Below, in pieces: positions 7,509 to 16,293 of a stretch of DNA of 18,136 nucleotides. Under the pieces are notes generated by a model that searched no databases, was not told the origin of the DNA, and saw only the letters and a program-made list of their open reading frames with translations. The DNA comes from Elusimicrobiota bacterium (lineage in GTDB: Bacteria; Elusimicrobiota; Elusimicrobia; UBA1565; UBA9628), in the NCBI GenBank assembly GCA_028869495.1, contig JAGWRY010000202.1:1-18136 (forward strand). The letters run 5' to 3'. Every line of letters starts with the position of its first letter. The first letter of the stretch is position 1. A program made the translations under genes and the position numbers.

Positions 7509-7651
7509 ACCACGAAGACACAAAGACACGAAGGCAGGAGGGGCGCTGAACGGATTTAAGGGTTGACGGAATACGACGTTCGCCGGCAACCCTTCTTCCG
7601 TTCTTCGTGTCCCTGCGCTTCCCAGCCTTCGTGTCTTTGTGTCTTCGTGGT
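7509..7651. repeat. 143-bp element with perfect 27-bp inverted arms
   Basis: The arms are 7509-7535 and 7625-7651 and are exact reverse complements over 27 bases. The left arm begins ACCACGAAGACAC and continues AAAGACACGAAGGC, so each arm is built of short GAAGACAC/AAAGACAC units. A degenerate extra unit (CTTCGTGTC) precedes the right arm at about 7603-7611. The 89-base interior has no gene. I recall such ACCACGAAGACAC-type sequences as scattered intergenic repeats in several environmental phyla, where they create spurious TTKTQRHE-like reading frames; that memory is unchecked. The whole stretch 7414-7711 otherwise holds only the small gene's ribosome site on the left and the radA upstream signals on the right. 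Confidence 0.85.
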
Positions 7652-7696
7652 CCGATCCGTCCGTTCCGTCGTCGTCGGAGAATCCGTCGAAAATGG

Positions 7697-7702
7697 CACA
7701 AT
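7697..7702 (+). promoter_or_regulatory. Possible -10 element for radA
   Basis: CACAAT, in the context TGGCACAATAG, is the only TATAAT-like hexamer in the G+C-rich stretch just before radA. It ends nine bases before the ATG, so transcription would begin within a few bases of the start codon. No convincing -35 element is seen. No Shine-Dalgarno occurs before this ATG, which fits a leaderless or nearly leaderless message. Weak evidence on its own. Confidence 0.3.
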
Positions 7703-7711
7703 AGACCCGTC

Positions 7712-9112
7712 ATGGCGCGACTGAAGACCGTCCACCGCTGTCAGCAGTGCGGCCACTCGGCCTCCAAGCCGATGGGGCAGTGCCCGGGCTGCGGCGAGTG
7801 GAACACGATGGCCGAGGAGGTCGTCGAGGCCCGCCCCGGGAGCCTGACCGAGTCGGTCGCCGAGGCCCGGGGTTCGCTGACGTCGTTCAGCTCGGCCGTC
7901 GTCGCGCTGAAGGACGCGCGCGAGGAGGCCGAGACGCGCACCCCGGTCGGCCTGCCCGAGCTCGACCGCCTGCTCGGCGGCGGCGTCGTGCCGGGGCAGG
8001 TCGTCCTGCTGGCGGGCCCGCCGGGCATCGGCAAGTCCACGCTGATGCTGCAGGCCGCCGCGCGGCTGGCCGCGCGCGGGCCGTTCCTGTACGCGTCGGG
8101 CGAGGAGTCCCTGCGCCAGGTCTCGTCGCGCGCCAAGCGCCTGGGCCTGTCGGCCGAGTCCCTGTATCTCGTGTCGGAGACGTCGCTGGCCAAGATCCTG
8201 GCCGCCGTCGAGCAGGTCAAGCCCTGGGCGATGGTGCTGGACTCGGTGCAGACGGTCACCCACCCCCAGCTGACCTCGAGCCCGGGCTCGGTCGGCCAGG
8301 TGCGCGAGTGCGCGGCCGAGCTGGTGCGGGCGGCCAAGGCCCGCGATTCGGTCGTCTTCCTGCTCGGCCACGTGACCAAGGACGGCGCGCTCGCGGGCCC
8401 GAAGGTCCTCGAGCACATCGTCGACACCGTCCTGTACTTCGACACGGAGAATCACGACCTGCTGCGCGTCCTGCGCGCGCAGAAGAACCGCTTCGGCCCG
8501 ACCGACGAGATCGGCCTCTTCGAGATGGGCGAGGGCGGGCTTTCCGAGGTCAAGGACGCGACCGCCTTCTTCGCGGCCGAGCTCGGCCGCTCGGCGGCGC
8601 CGGGGCGCGCGGTCTCGGTCGCGCTCGAGGGCTCGCGGCCCGTCCTCGTCGAGGCGCAGGCGCTGGTCGTGCCGACGCGCTACCCGCTGCCGCGGCGCAT
8701 GGCGACGGGGCTGGACCTCAACCGCGTGCTGGTGCTCCTGGCCGCGATGGAGCGCCACCTGGGCCTGCGCCTGGAGGACCGCGACTGCTTCGTCAGTCTG
8801 GCCGGGGGCCTGCGCCTGAAGGACCCGGCCCTCGACCTCGCGGCCGGACTGGCCGTCGCGGGCTCGGCGCGCGACAAGGCGGTCCCGGCGGACCTGGTCC
8901 TGCTGGGCGAGGTCGGGCTGCTCGGCGAGATCGGGCGCGTCCCGCGCCTGGAGGCGCGCCTGAAGGAGGCCGCGAAGGCGGGGTTCAAGCGCGCGCTGGT
9001 CCCGGCGCGCGGGGCCAAGGACCTGCCGAAGTCCCTGCCGATCAAGGCGATCGGCGTCGCCGACCTGCGCGCGGCCGCCGAGGCCGCCTTCGGCTCCGAC
9101 GAGGCGGAGTAG
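7712..9112 (+). CDS. radA: DNA repair protein RadA (Sms)
   Basis: RadA is a RecA-like, DnaB-type ATPase that helps process recombination intermediates and branch migration. The 466-residue length is normal. The N-terminal zinc finger uses C10, C13, C24 and C27 (CQQCGH...CPGCGEWNT). Walker A is GPPGIGKST (102-110), Walker B is near residues 172-180 (WAMVLDSVQ), and the RadA hallmark QKNRFG lies at 257-262. The Lon-protease-like C-terminal domain covers about 295-455 (DCFVSLAGGL, LLGEVGLLGEIGRV). ATG 7712 is fixed by the family N-terminus MARLKTVHRCQQCG. An upstream in-frame ATG at 7607 would add 35 residues read through the repeat element and is rejected. It precedes a YacL-like gene, as in Bacillus, but without disA. 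Confidence 0.97.
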   Translation: MARLKTVHRCQQCGHSASKPMGQCPGCGEWNTMAEEVVEARPGSLTESVAEARGSLTSFSSAVVALKDAREEAETRTPVGLPELDRLLGGGVVPGQVVLLAGPPGIGKSTLMLQAAARLAARGPFLYASGEESLRQVSSRAKRLGLSAESLYLVSETSLAKILAAVEQVKPWAMVLDSVQTVTHPQLTSSPGSVGQVRECAAELVRAAKARDSVVFLLGHVTKDGALAGPKVLEHIVDTVLYFDTENHDLLRVLRAQKNRFGPTDEIGLFEMGEGGLSEVKDATAFFAAELGRSAAPGRAVSVALEGSRPVLVEAQALVVPTRYPLPRRMATGLDLNRVLVLLAAMERHLGLRLEDRDCFVSLAGGLRLKDPALDLAAGLAVAGSARDKAVPADLVLLGEVGLLGEIGRVPRLEARLKEAAKAGFKRALVPARGAKDLPKSLPIKAIGVADLRAAAEAAFGSDEAE

Positions 9113-9130
9113 ACCCCGCCCCGGATGTCG

Positions 9131-9136
9131 TAAAAT
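9131..9136 (+). promoter_or_regulatory. Possible -10 element for the yacL-like gene
   Basis: TAAAAT, in GTCGTAAAATAAGG, stands out in the 71-base gap between radA and the next gene. A poor -35 candidate (TAGACC, 9110-9115) overlaps the radA stop at a 15-base spacing. If used, it would give a leader of about 40 bases containing the strong ribosome site at 9172-9178. It would start a separate transcript covering the yacL-like gene, ispDF and perhaps treS-otsB. Confidence 0.4.
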
Positions 9137-9171
9137 AAGGCGTTCATCCCGTCCATTCCCGTATTCCTCCT

Positions 9172-9178
9172 AAGGAGG
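9172..9178 (+). promoter_or_regulatory. Strong ribosome binding site inside a small inverted repeat
   Basis: AAGGAGG ends five bases before ATG 9184 once the following GGCCGC is counted from the last matched G, and is the best Shine-Dalgarno in the window. It is immediately preceded by CCTCC (9166-9170), so CCTCC-TAA-GGAGG could fold into a tiny hairpin that hides the site. The pairing is visible; any regulatory use is inference. Confidence 0.7.
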
Positions 9179-9183
9179 GCCGC

Positions 9184-10182
9184 ATGTACATCTGGCTGTT
9201 CCGCATCGGGGTCGTCCTCGCCTGCCCCGCGATCGTCTATTTCGCGCACATCGCGCCGAACTGGTCGGGCGTCGGCATCGGCCTCGGCGTCGGCCTGGCG
9301 ATCGTCGCGATCGAGTACCTCGTCGCCGAGCTGAACCTGCTGACGATCATGGGCGGGGTGCTCGGCGTCGCCGTCGGCATCATCGTCGCGCGCGTCGTCG
9401 ACTACCTCGTCTTCCAGGTCGGCAACCAGTCCCTCTACGAGGTCTGGGACAAGTTCTCCGTCCTGCGCTACTTCGCGTTCGCGGTGCTGGGCCTGGTGAT
9501 CGCGGTGCGCAAGTTCCCGGAGCTCGACGACCTGGACCAGGACCTGCTGAAGATGAGCAAGAAGCGCGGCGCGCAGGTGAAGATCCTCGACACGAACGCG
9601 ATCATCGACGGGCGCGTGTCCGACGTCGTCGAGACGCACTTCCTGTCCGGGACCCTGGTCGTCCCGCGCTTCGTGCTGAGCGAGCTGCACCGCCTGGCCG
9701 ACTCGGACGACCCGCTCAAGCGCGCGCGCGGGCGCCGCGGCCTGGACGTGCTGGCCCGCCTGCAGGAGAACGTCTCGGTCCCGGTCAAGATCCTGGACAA
9801 GGACGTCCCCGACATCCGCGAGACCGAGGGCAAGGTCGTCAAGCTCGCGCGCGAGATGGGCGCCAAGATCGTGACCACCGACTTCAACGTCAACAAGGTC
9901 GCCAGCCTGGAAGGCGTGACCTGCCTGAACGTCAACGACCTGTCCACGGCGCTCAAGACCGTCGTCCTGCCCGGCGAGGGGATGACGGTGTTCGTCATGA
10001 AAGAGGGCAAGGAGCGCGACCAGGGGATCGGCTACCTCGACGACGGGACGATGGTCGTCGTCGAGGACGGGCGGCGCTCGATCGGCAAGCGCGTCGAGGC
10101 GGCCGTGACGTCGATCCACCAGACCTCGAACGGGCGCATGATCTTCGCGAAGGCGCGGCCGGAGAAGCCCGCGGCCGCCTGA
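9184..10182 (+). CDS. yacL: YacL-like membrane protein with PIN and TRAM domains
   Basis: This is a membrane-anchored PIN/TRAM protein of the Bacillus YacL type. The 332 residues begin with about four hydrophobic segments (roughly 3-22, 29-48, 52-77 and 93-109). A PIN nuclease-like domain follows (about 132-255), with acidic residues D136 (ILDTNAIIDGR), E167 (LSELHRL) and D233 (VTTDFNVN). A C-terminal TRAM domain covers about 258-323 (VLPGEGMTVFVMKEG...QGIGYLDDGTMVVV). PIN domains usually cleave RNA and TRAM domains bind it, so a membrane-linked RNA function is plausible, though the family's exact job is not settled. The start is fixed by AAGGAGG at 9172-9178. Its place between radA and ispD matches Bacillus. 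Confidence 0.93.
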   Translation: MYIWLFRIGVVLACPAIVYFAHIAPNWSGVGIGLGVGLAIVAIEYLVAELNLLTIMGGVLGVAVGIIVARVVDYLVFQVGNQSLYEVWDKFSVLRYFAFAVLGLVIAVRKFPELDDLDQDLLKMSKKRGAQVKILDTNAIIDGRVSDVVETHFLSGTLVVPRFVLSELHRLADSDDPLKRARGRRGLDVLARLQENVSVPVKILDKDVPDIRETEGKVVKLAREMGAKIVTTDFNVNKVASLEGVTCLNVNDLSTALKTVVLPGEGMTVFVMKEGKERDQGIGYLDDGTMVVVEDGRRSIGKRVEAAVTSIHQTSNGRMIFAKARPEKPAAA

Positions 10183-10183
10183 C

Positions 10184-11353
10184 GTGCGGGCCGGAGCGAT
10201 CGTCGTCTCGGGCGGGTCCGGCTCGCGGATGGGCCGGCCGAAGCAGTTCCTGCCGCTGGGCGGCTCGACGGTCGCCGAGCGCTCGCTCGCCTGCTTCGCC
10301 GCAATGCCGGAGATCGAGGCGGTCGTGCTCGTCCTGGGCGCCGACGCTCTGAGGGAGCACGGGGCGCGTCTGTCGCGGGGCAAGGTCAAGGTCGCGCCGG
10401 CCGGGGCGACGCGGATGGGCTCGGTGATCAGCGGCTTCGCGGCCCTGCCCGCGGGGCTGGACCTCGTCGCGATCCACGACGGCGCGCGCTCGCTGGTCAC
10501 GCCCGAGGTCGTGCGCGCGACGCTGGCCGAGGCGGCCAAGTCCGGCGCGGCGGTCGCCGCGGTGCCGGTCAAGGACACCCTGAAGCGCGTCCCGAAGGGG
10601 CGCGCGATCGTTTCGGAAACGCCCGACCGCGCGGAGTTCTGGGCCGCGCAGACGCCGCAGACCTATCGTTGCTCCGTGCTGAAAGAGGCGCTCGAGCGCT
10701 TCTCGGACGACGCCGACGCGACCGACGAGAGCCAGCTGGTCGAGCGCTGCGGACACGCGGTCTCGGTCGTCCCGTCCAGCTACGAGAACTTCAAGATCAC
10801 GACCCCGGAGGACCTGGTCATGGCGGAGGCGATCCTGGACGCGCGCGCGGGCGGGCCGCGCCGGACGACGGTGGGCTTCGGCTACGACGTGCACCGCCTC
10901 GTCGCCGGGCGCGAGCTGTGGCTGGGCGGGATCAGGCTCCCGCACGACAAGGGCCTGCTCGGGCACTCCGACGGCGACGCGGTCCTGCACGCGGCCTGCG
11001 ACGCCCTGCTCGGCGCGCTCGCCCTCGGCGAGATCGGCATCGCCTTCCCGCCCAGCGACCCGAAGTTCAAGGGGCTGGCCTCCAAGGAGATCGTCGCTCA
11101 CACCCTGAAGAAGGCGGCCGAGGCCGGCGGCGAGCTGGTCCACCTCGACGTGACGCTGATCGCCGAGGAGCCGAAGCTTAAATCCCACTACGCGGCGCTC
11201 AAGGAGTCGGTCGCGCGTCTGTTCGGCCTGCCCCCGGAGCGCGTGAACCTGAAGGCGAAGAGCGCCGAGGGCCTGGACGCGATCGGGCGCGGCGAGGCGA
11301 TCGCCTGCCACGCGGTCGCGACGGTCCTGTCGCGGCCGGGGGGCGGGGCCTAG
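10184..11353 (+). CDS. ispDF: Bifunctional IspD-IspF enzyme of the MEP pathway
   Basis: This fusion catalyses two non-consecutive MEP steps: IspD makes CDP-methylerythritol from MEP and CTP, and IspF forms the cyclic diphosphate. IspD covers residues 1 to about 222, with the nucleotide-binding loop VVSGGSGSRMGRPKQFLPLG (7-26), HDGARS (98-103) and TPQT (157-160). IspF covers about 227-389, with metal ligands D235 and H237 (GYDVHRL) and H269 (GDAVLHAACD). Their spacing equals D8, H10 and H42 of E. coli IspF. The usual IspD motif HDAARP here reads HDGARS. GTG 10184 starts one base after the preceding stop. No IspE is nearby. treS follows three bases after its stop. Confidence 0.96.
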   Translation: MRAGAIVVSGGSGSRMGRPKQFLPLGGSTVAERSLACFAAMPEIEAVVLVLGADALREHGARLSRGKVKVAPAGATRMGSVISGFAALPAGLDLVAIHDGARSLVTPEVVRATLAEAAKSGAAVAAVPVKDTLKRVPKGRAIVSETPDRAEFWAAQTPQTYRCSVLKEALERFSDDADATDESQLVERCGHAVSVVPSSYENFKITTPEDLVMAEAILDARAGGPRRTTVGFGYDVHRLVAGRELWLGGIRLPHDKGLLGHSDGDAVLHAACDALLGALALGEIGIAFPPSDPKFKGLASKEIVAHTLKKAAEAGGELVHLDVTLIAEEPKLKSHYAALKESVARLFGLPPERVNLKAKSAEGLDAIGRGEAIACHAVATVLSRPGGGA

Positions 11354-11356
11354 GCG

Positions 11357-12999
<1,643 letters not shown>

Positions 13000-13003
<4 letters not shown>

Positions 13004-13761
13004 GCCCGTCCGCCGCCCTGCGCCGCGAGCTCGCGAAGTCCCCGCGCCTGCTCCTCGCCCTCGATTTCGACGGCACCCTGGCCCGCCTGCGCCGCGACCG
13101 CCGCGCCCCGCGCCTGCCCGCCGGCCGCCGCAAGGCGCTCTCCGTCCTCGCGAAGACTCACGGCGTCCGCATCCTCGTCGTCAGCGGCCGCGCCCTGGCC
13201 GACCTGCGCGGGCGCTGCCCCGTCCCCGGCGCCGCCTTCGCCGGCGACCACGGCCTGCGCCTGGAAGGAATCGGCCCGCGCTGGCGCCACCCCGACCTCG
13301 CCCGCCGTCGTCGCCGCGCCGGAATCCTCGCCGCCGCCGCCCGAGCCGCCGCCAAAGACCTGCCGGGCGTCCGCGTCGAGCGCAAAGAGGCCTCCGTCGC
13401 CGTCCACTACCGGAACGCCCCCGCCGTCCGCCGCGATCCCAAACCCTTGAAGCGCGCCCTCGAGCGTCTTCCGTTGTCCGGCTGGCGCGTCGCCCCCGGC
13501 AAGTGCCTGTGGGAACTGCGTCCGCGCCAGGACTGGGGCAAAGGCGAGGCGATCCTCCTTGCCCTCAAGCGCCTCGGCCGCGGCTGGAAGGCCGCCTTCG
13601 TCGGCGACGATACGACCGACGAGGAAGGCTTCGCGGTCCTCGGCCGCCGCGCCCTCACCGTCCGCGTCGGGCCCGGCCGCACGGCCGCGCGCTGGCGCCT
13701 GCCGGGCATCGGCTCGGTGGATCGGCTGCTGGCCGAGATTCGCCGCTCGCGCCGGCCCTAG
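13000..13761 (+). CDS. otsB: Trehalose-6-phosphate phosphatase
   Basis: OtsB removes phosphate from trehalose-6-phosphate to give trehalose. The 253-residue protein is a HAD hydrolase with motif I DFDGTLARL (22-30; D22 and D24), motif II VVSGRA (S62), motif III lysine K181 (WGKGEAI) and motif IV GDDTTDEEGF (202-211). GTG 13000 overlaps the treS stop, with GGAAGG just upstream (12991-12996). The protein is extremely arginine-rich (47 of 253 by my count), and its codons favour GCC and CCC more than neighbouring genes, which use many GCG and CCG. That difference could mean a separate origin. It ends 44 bases before a convergent gene. Its partner otsA lies 2.5 kb away on the other strand. Confidence 0.93.
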
Positions 13762-13805
13762 GCGGCCGCGCTGGCCGAGGCGCGGACGGACCGCGGGCCG
13801 GACGG

Positions 13806-14231
13806 TCAGCGCAGGACCAACAGGGAGGTCAAGGTCAGGACCAGCACCAGGAAGGTGACGGTCGCGTAGAACCAGTCGCGCTCTTCCGTCGCGAAGAGGA
13901 CCATCGAGCCGGCGACCCGCAGGATCGGCGTCATCACGAGCATCAAGACCCCGAGCTCGATGAGGGCGACGCCGTCGCCTGCGGCCGCACGGCGCAGGAT
14001 CGCGCCGATGTCGCCGGAGTAGCTCAGCGTCTGCATGCGCGCCACGGTCGGGGAGGTCTGCGCGAAGCTGAGCACCAGCCCCAAGAGCATGACGGCCGTG
14101 CTCGCGACGACGCCGCCGCGCAGGATCCAGGCGGAGACCGTGTGGATGTCCCGGTCGCCTCGGCGGCGGCGCTCGCGCGCCTGCGCGGCGAGCGCGACGG
14201 CGGACGGCTCCTGGGAGCTCATCGGAGTCAT
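13806..14231 (-). CDS. DUF1634 membrane protein, partner of TauE/SafE exporter
   Basis: The 141-residue protein has a charged N-terminus (AQARERRRRGDRD), then about three hydrophobic segments: ILRGGVVASTAVMLLGLVLS (about 36-55), VALIELGVLMLVMTPILRVAG (about 88-108) and the C-terminal FYATVTFLVLVLTLTSLLVL. This matches DUF1634, a family of unknown function commonly encoded next to TauE/SafE exporters, as here. ATG 14231 begins one base after the tauE stop; a second in-frame ATG at 14222 is possible. Neither has a clear Shine-Dalgarno, so translation is probably coupled to tauE. It is the last gene of the minus-strand unit and converges with otsB. Confidence 0.88.
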   Translation of the reverse strand: MTPMSSQEPSAVALAAQARERRRRGDRDIHTVSAWILRGGVVASTAVMLLGLVLSFAQTSPTVARMQTLSYSGDIGAILRRAAAGDGVALIELGVLMLVMTPILRVAGSMVLFATEERDWFYATVTFLVLVLTLTSLLVLR

Positions 14232-14232
14232 A

Positions 14233-15084
14233 TTATAACCCGACGCCCAGGCCGCGCAGGAGCATTTCCGCGCCGATGACGCCGAGGGCGACTGCGAAGA
14301 CTTGCCGGATGCGGGCGTTGGACATGCGCTCCATCAGCTTGGTCCCCAGGAACGCCCCGCCCAGCACCGAGAGAGCGACGGGGGCCACCAGATAAGGCAG
14401 GACCAGCCCGCGCCGCAGGTAGACGCCCGCCGCGGACGCCGCGGTGACGCCGATCATGAAGTTGCTCGTCGCCGTCGAGACCTTCGTGGGCACCTTCATG
14501 TAGACCTCGTGGGCGAGGACCTTGACGACGCCCGCGCCGATGCCGAGAAGGCCGGAGATGATCCCGGCCAGCCCCATCAGCCCCATCGCCTGCGGGATGC
14601 CCGTGACCTGGTAGTGGACCTCGCGCTCGAGACGGTGATCGTAGTACGAGCCGTTGAGCCGGAGGCGGGCGGCCAGTCGGTCGTTGTGCACGCCCTCGGG
14701 CAGCTCCTCGCCGATGTTGGCCAGGATCGGGATCAGCGAGGCGAGCAGGGTCAGGCCGAACAGGACGGAGAGGCCGGGGCCGCTCAGGTAGCGGGACAGC
14801 ACGGCCGCGCCCAGGATGGCGCCCGTCGCGGTCGACAGCTCCAGGAACATCGCGATGCGGATGTTGGTGATCTTGTCCTTGACGTAGACCGAGCCCGCGC
14901 CGCTCGACACGGCGATCACGGAGACGATGCTGGCGCCGATCGCGCGCTGGATCGGGATGCGCAGGAACAGCGTCAGGACCGGGACGATGACGATCCCGCC
15001 CCCGAGGCCGCTGATCGAGCCGACGACGCCGCCCGCGAACGACGCGACGGCGACCTCGAGAAGCCAGGCGATGGAATGGATCAT
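14233..15084 (-). CDS. TauE/SafE-family anion exporter
   Basis: This is a polytopic membrane protein of the TauE/SafE family, whose members export sulfite, sulfonates or other small organic anions. The 283 residues contain the two family repeats: GGVVGSISGLGGGIVIVP (about 18-35) and GLAGIISGLLGIGAGVVKV (about 171-189). They are separated by a polar loop (about 122-165, containing NGSYYDHRLEREVHY). The second repeat is followed by STATSNFMIGVTA, typical of the subgroup paired with DUF1634. The start overlaps the antiporter stop by four bases (ATGA). The substrate cannot be told from sequence. Its company (antiporter, OtsA) hints at ion or stress homeostasis, but there is no sulfur gene nearby. 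Confidence 0.93.
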   Translation of the reverse strand: MIHSIAWLLEVAVASFAGGVVGSISGLGGGIVIVPVLTLFLRIPIQRAIGASIVSVIAVSSGAGSVYVKDKITNIRIAMFLELSTATGAILGAAVLSRYLSGPGLSVLFGLTLLASLIPILANIGEELPEGVHNDRLAARLRLNGSYYDHRLEREVHYQVTGIPQAMGLMGLAGIISGLLGIGAGVVKVLAHEVYMKVPTKVSTATSNFMIGVTAASAAGVYLRRGLVLPYLVAPVALSVLGGAFLGTKLMERMSNARIRQVFAVALGVIGAEMLLRGLGVGL

Positions 15085-16277
15085 GCGGGTATCTTATCAA
15101 GCGCGGATTTGAGAAGCCACGGAGTGACGATCGTCGTGGTCACGGCGATGAGGACGAGACACGTGAAGATGTTCGCGCCGATGAAGCCGCGCGAGTAGGC
15201 GATGTCGGCGATCACGAGCTCCATGATCCCGCGGCCGTTGAGGCCCATCCCGAGCGCCCAGCTCTCGGCGGAGGAGAGCCGCGCGAGGCGCCCGCCGAGG
15301 TAGCCTCCGGCGATCTTGCTGACGAAGGCGGCCGCCAGGACCGCGAGCAGGAAGCCGGGGGTCTTCAGCGAGCGGACGTCGAACTGGAGTCCGATCGCCG
15401 CGAAGAAGACCGGGGCGAGGAATCCGATCGTGACGCTGGAGGCCGTCTTCTGCACCTCCTTGTGGTTCTCCTCGCCCAGGAACTCCCGGCTCAGGAGCAT
15501 CGCGCCGAAGAAGGCCCCGATGACCGAGTGCAGGCCCAGGCGCTCCGACAGCGCCGCGAAGGTCATGACGAAGGCGATGGAGACGGCGAAGAGCGCCTCC
15601 TTGGTTTTGACGCCGGCCAGCAGGCGCTCCAGGACGCGCCGCGCCAGCGGGATGCGGCCTGCGGAGAGCATGATGAGGCGGTAGGCCGCGACGAGGACCG
15701 CCATCAGAAGCAGGGCCTTGCCCAGCGCGAGGGCCGTCTCCGAGGCGAGCTGGGACCAGGTGCCCGCCGCGCCCATGTCGAGGATGATCCCGAGGAGGAG
15801 CAGGGCGGCGGTGTCGTTGAAGACCGCGGCGGAGACGATCCTGCGCCCGGTCGGGCTCTGGAGCCGTCCCAGATCCAGCAGGATGCGCACGCTCACCGGC
15901 AGAGCGGTGATCGCCACGCACAGCCCTAGGAACGCGACCCGGTACTTGTCGAGCCCGAAGGCGGCGGCGACGGCGGCGCCGGCCAGCAGGGGGACGAGGA
16001 AGCTCGACAACGCGATCCAGAAGCCGCGCCCCTTCATCGTCTCGGCGAGCTCGCCCGGATCGATTTCCATTCCGGCCAGCAGGACGAGGAAGAAGACGCC
16101 CAGCTCCGTGATGACCTTGAGCTCCGGGGTGACGCCGATCCAGCCCGCGACGGACGGGCCCAGGAGCACGCCCGCGAGGATCTCCCCGATCATCGCCGGC
16201 TGCCCCAGGCGCTCGAGGATCTCTCCGCCCAGGCGGGCGGCGATCAGCAGGCAGACAAGCGAGGAGATCAGGGGCAT
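15081..16277 (-). CDS. CPA2-type cation/proton antiporter
   Basis: This is a monovalent cation/H+ antiporter of the NapA/Kef-like fold. The 398 residues are almost entirely hydrophobic segments, including GQPAMIGEILAGVLLGPSV (25-43), ELGVFFLVLLAGMEIDP (58-74) and CVAITALPVSVRIL (120-133). A second half contains GLHSVIGAFFGAMLLSREF and GLNGRGIMELVIADIAYSRG. The ion-binding pair in the crossed helix reads N154-D155 (AVFNDTAALLLL) instead of the D-D of many electrogenic members. There is no C-terminal TrkA-N or universal-stress domain, so it is the short form. It starts 16 bases after the otsA stop, without a clear Shine-Dalgarno, and overlaps tauE. Na+ or K+ as substrate cannot be decided. Confidence 0.92.
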   Translation of the reverse strand: MPLISSLVCLLIAARLGGEILERLGQPAMIGEILAGVLLGPSVAGWIGVTPELKVITELGVFFLVLLAGMEIDPGELAETMKGRGFWIALSSFLVPLLAGAAVAAAFGLDKYRVAFLGLCVAITALPVSVRILLDLGRLQSPTGRRIVSAAVFNDTAALLLLGIILDMGAAGTWSQLASETALALGKALLLMAVLVAAYRLIMLSAGRIPLARRVLERLLAGVKTKEALFAVSIAFVMTFAALSERLGLHSVIGAFFGAMLLSREFLGEENHKEVQKTASSVTIGFLAPVFFAAIGLQFDVRSLKTPGFLLAVLAAAFVSKIAGGYLGGRLARLSSAESWALGMGLNGRGIMELVIADIAYSRGFIGANIFTCLVLIAVTTTIVTPWLLKSALDKIPA

Positions 16278-16293
16278 CGGCGTTCCGGGATCG

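Noticed and set aside
7607..7711. A 35-residue N-terminal extension of radA from ATG 7607.
   Set aside because: It reads through the right arm of the inverted repeat and the presumed radA promoter. The RadA family starts at the zinc finger just after ATG 7712.
13766..13785. A CCGCGC...GCGCGG hairpin between convergent otsB and the DUF1634 gene as a terminator.
   Set aside because: It has only six pairs, no T-tract follows on either strand, and such stems are expected by chance at this base composition.
14232..14237. A perfect TATAAT on the minus strand at the tauE-DUF1634 junction.
   Set aside because: It is formed by the tauE stop codon and the start of the next gene, lies inside a tight co-directional pair, and has no -35 partner. 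Probably chance, though an internal promoter cannot be excluded.
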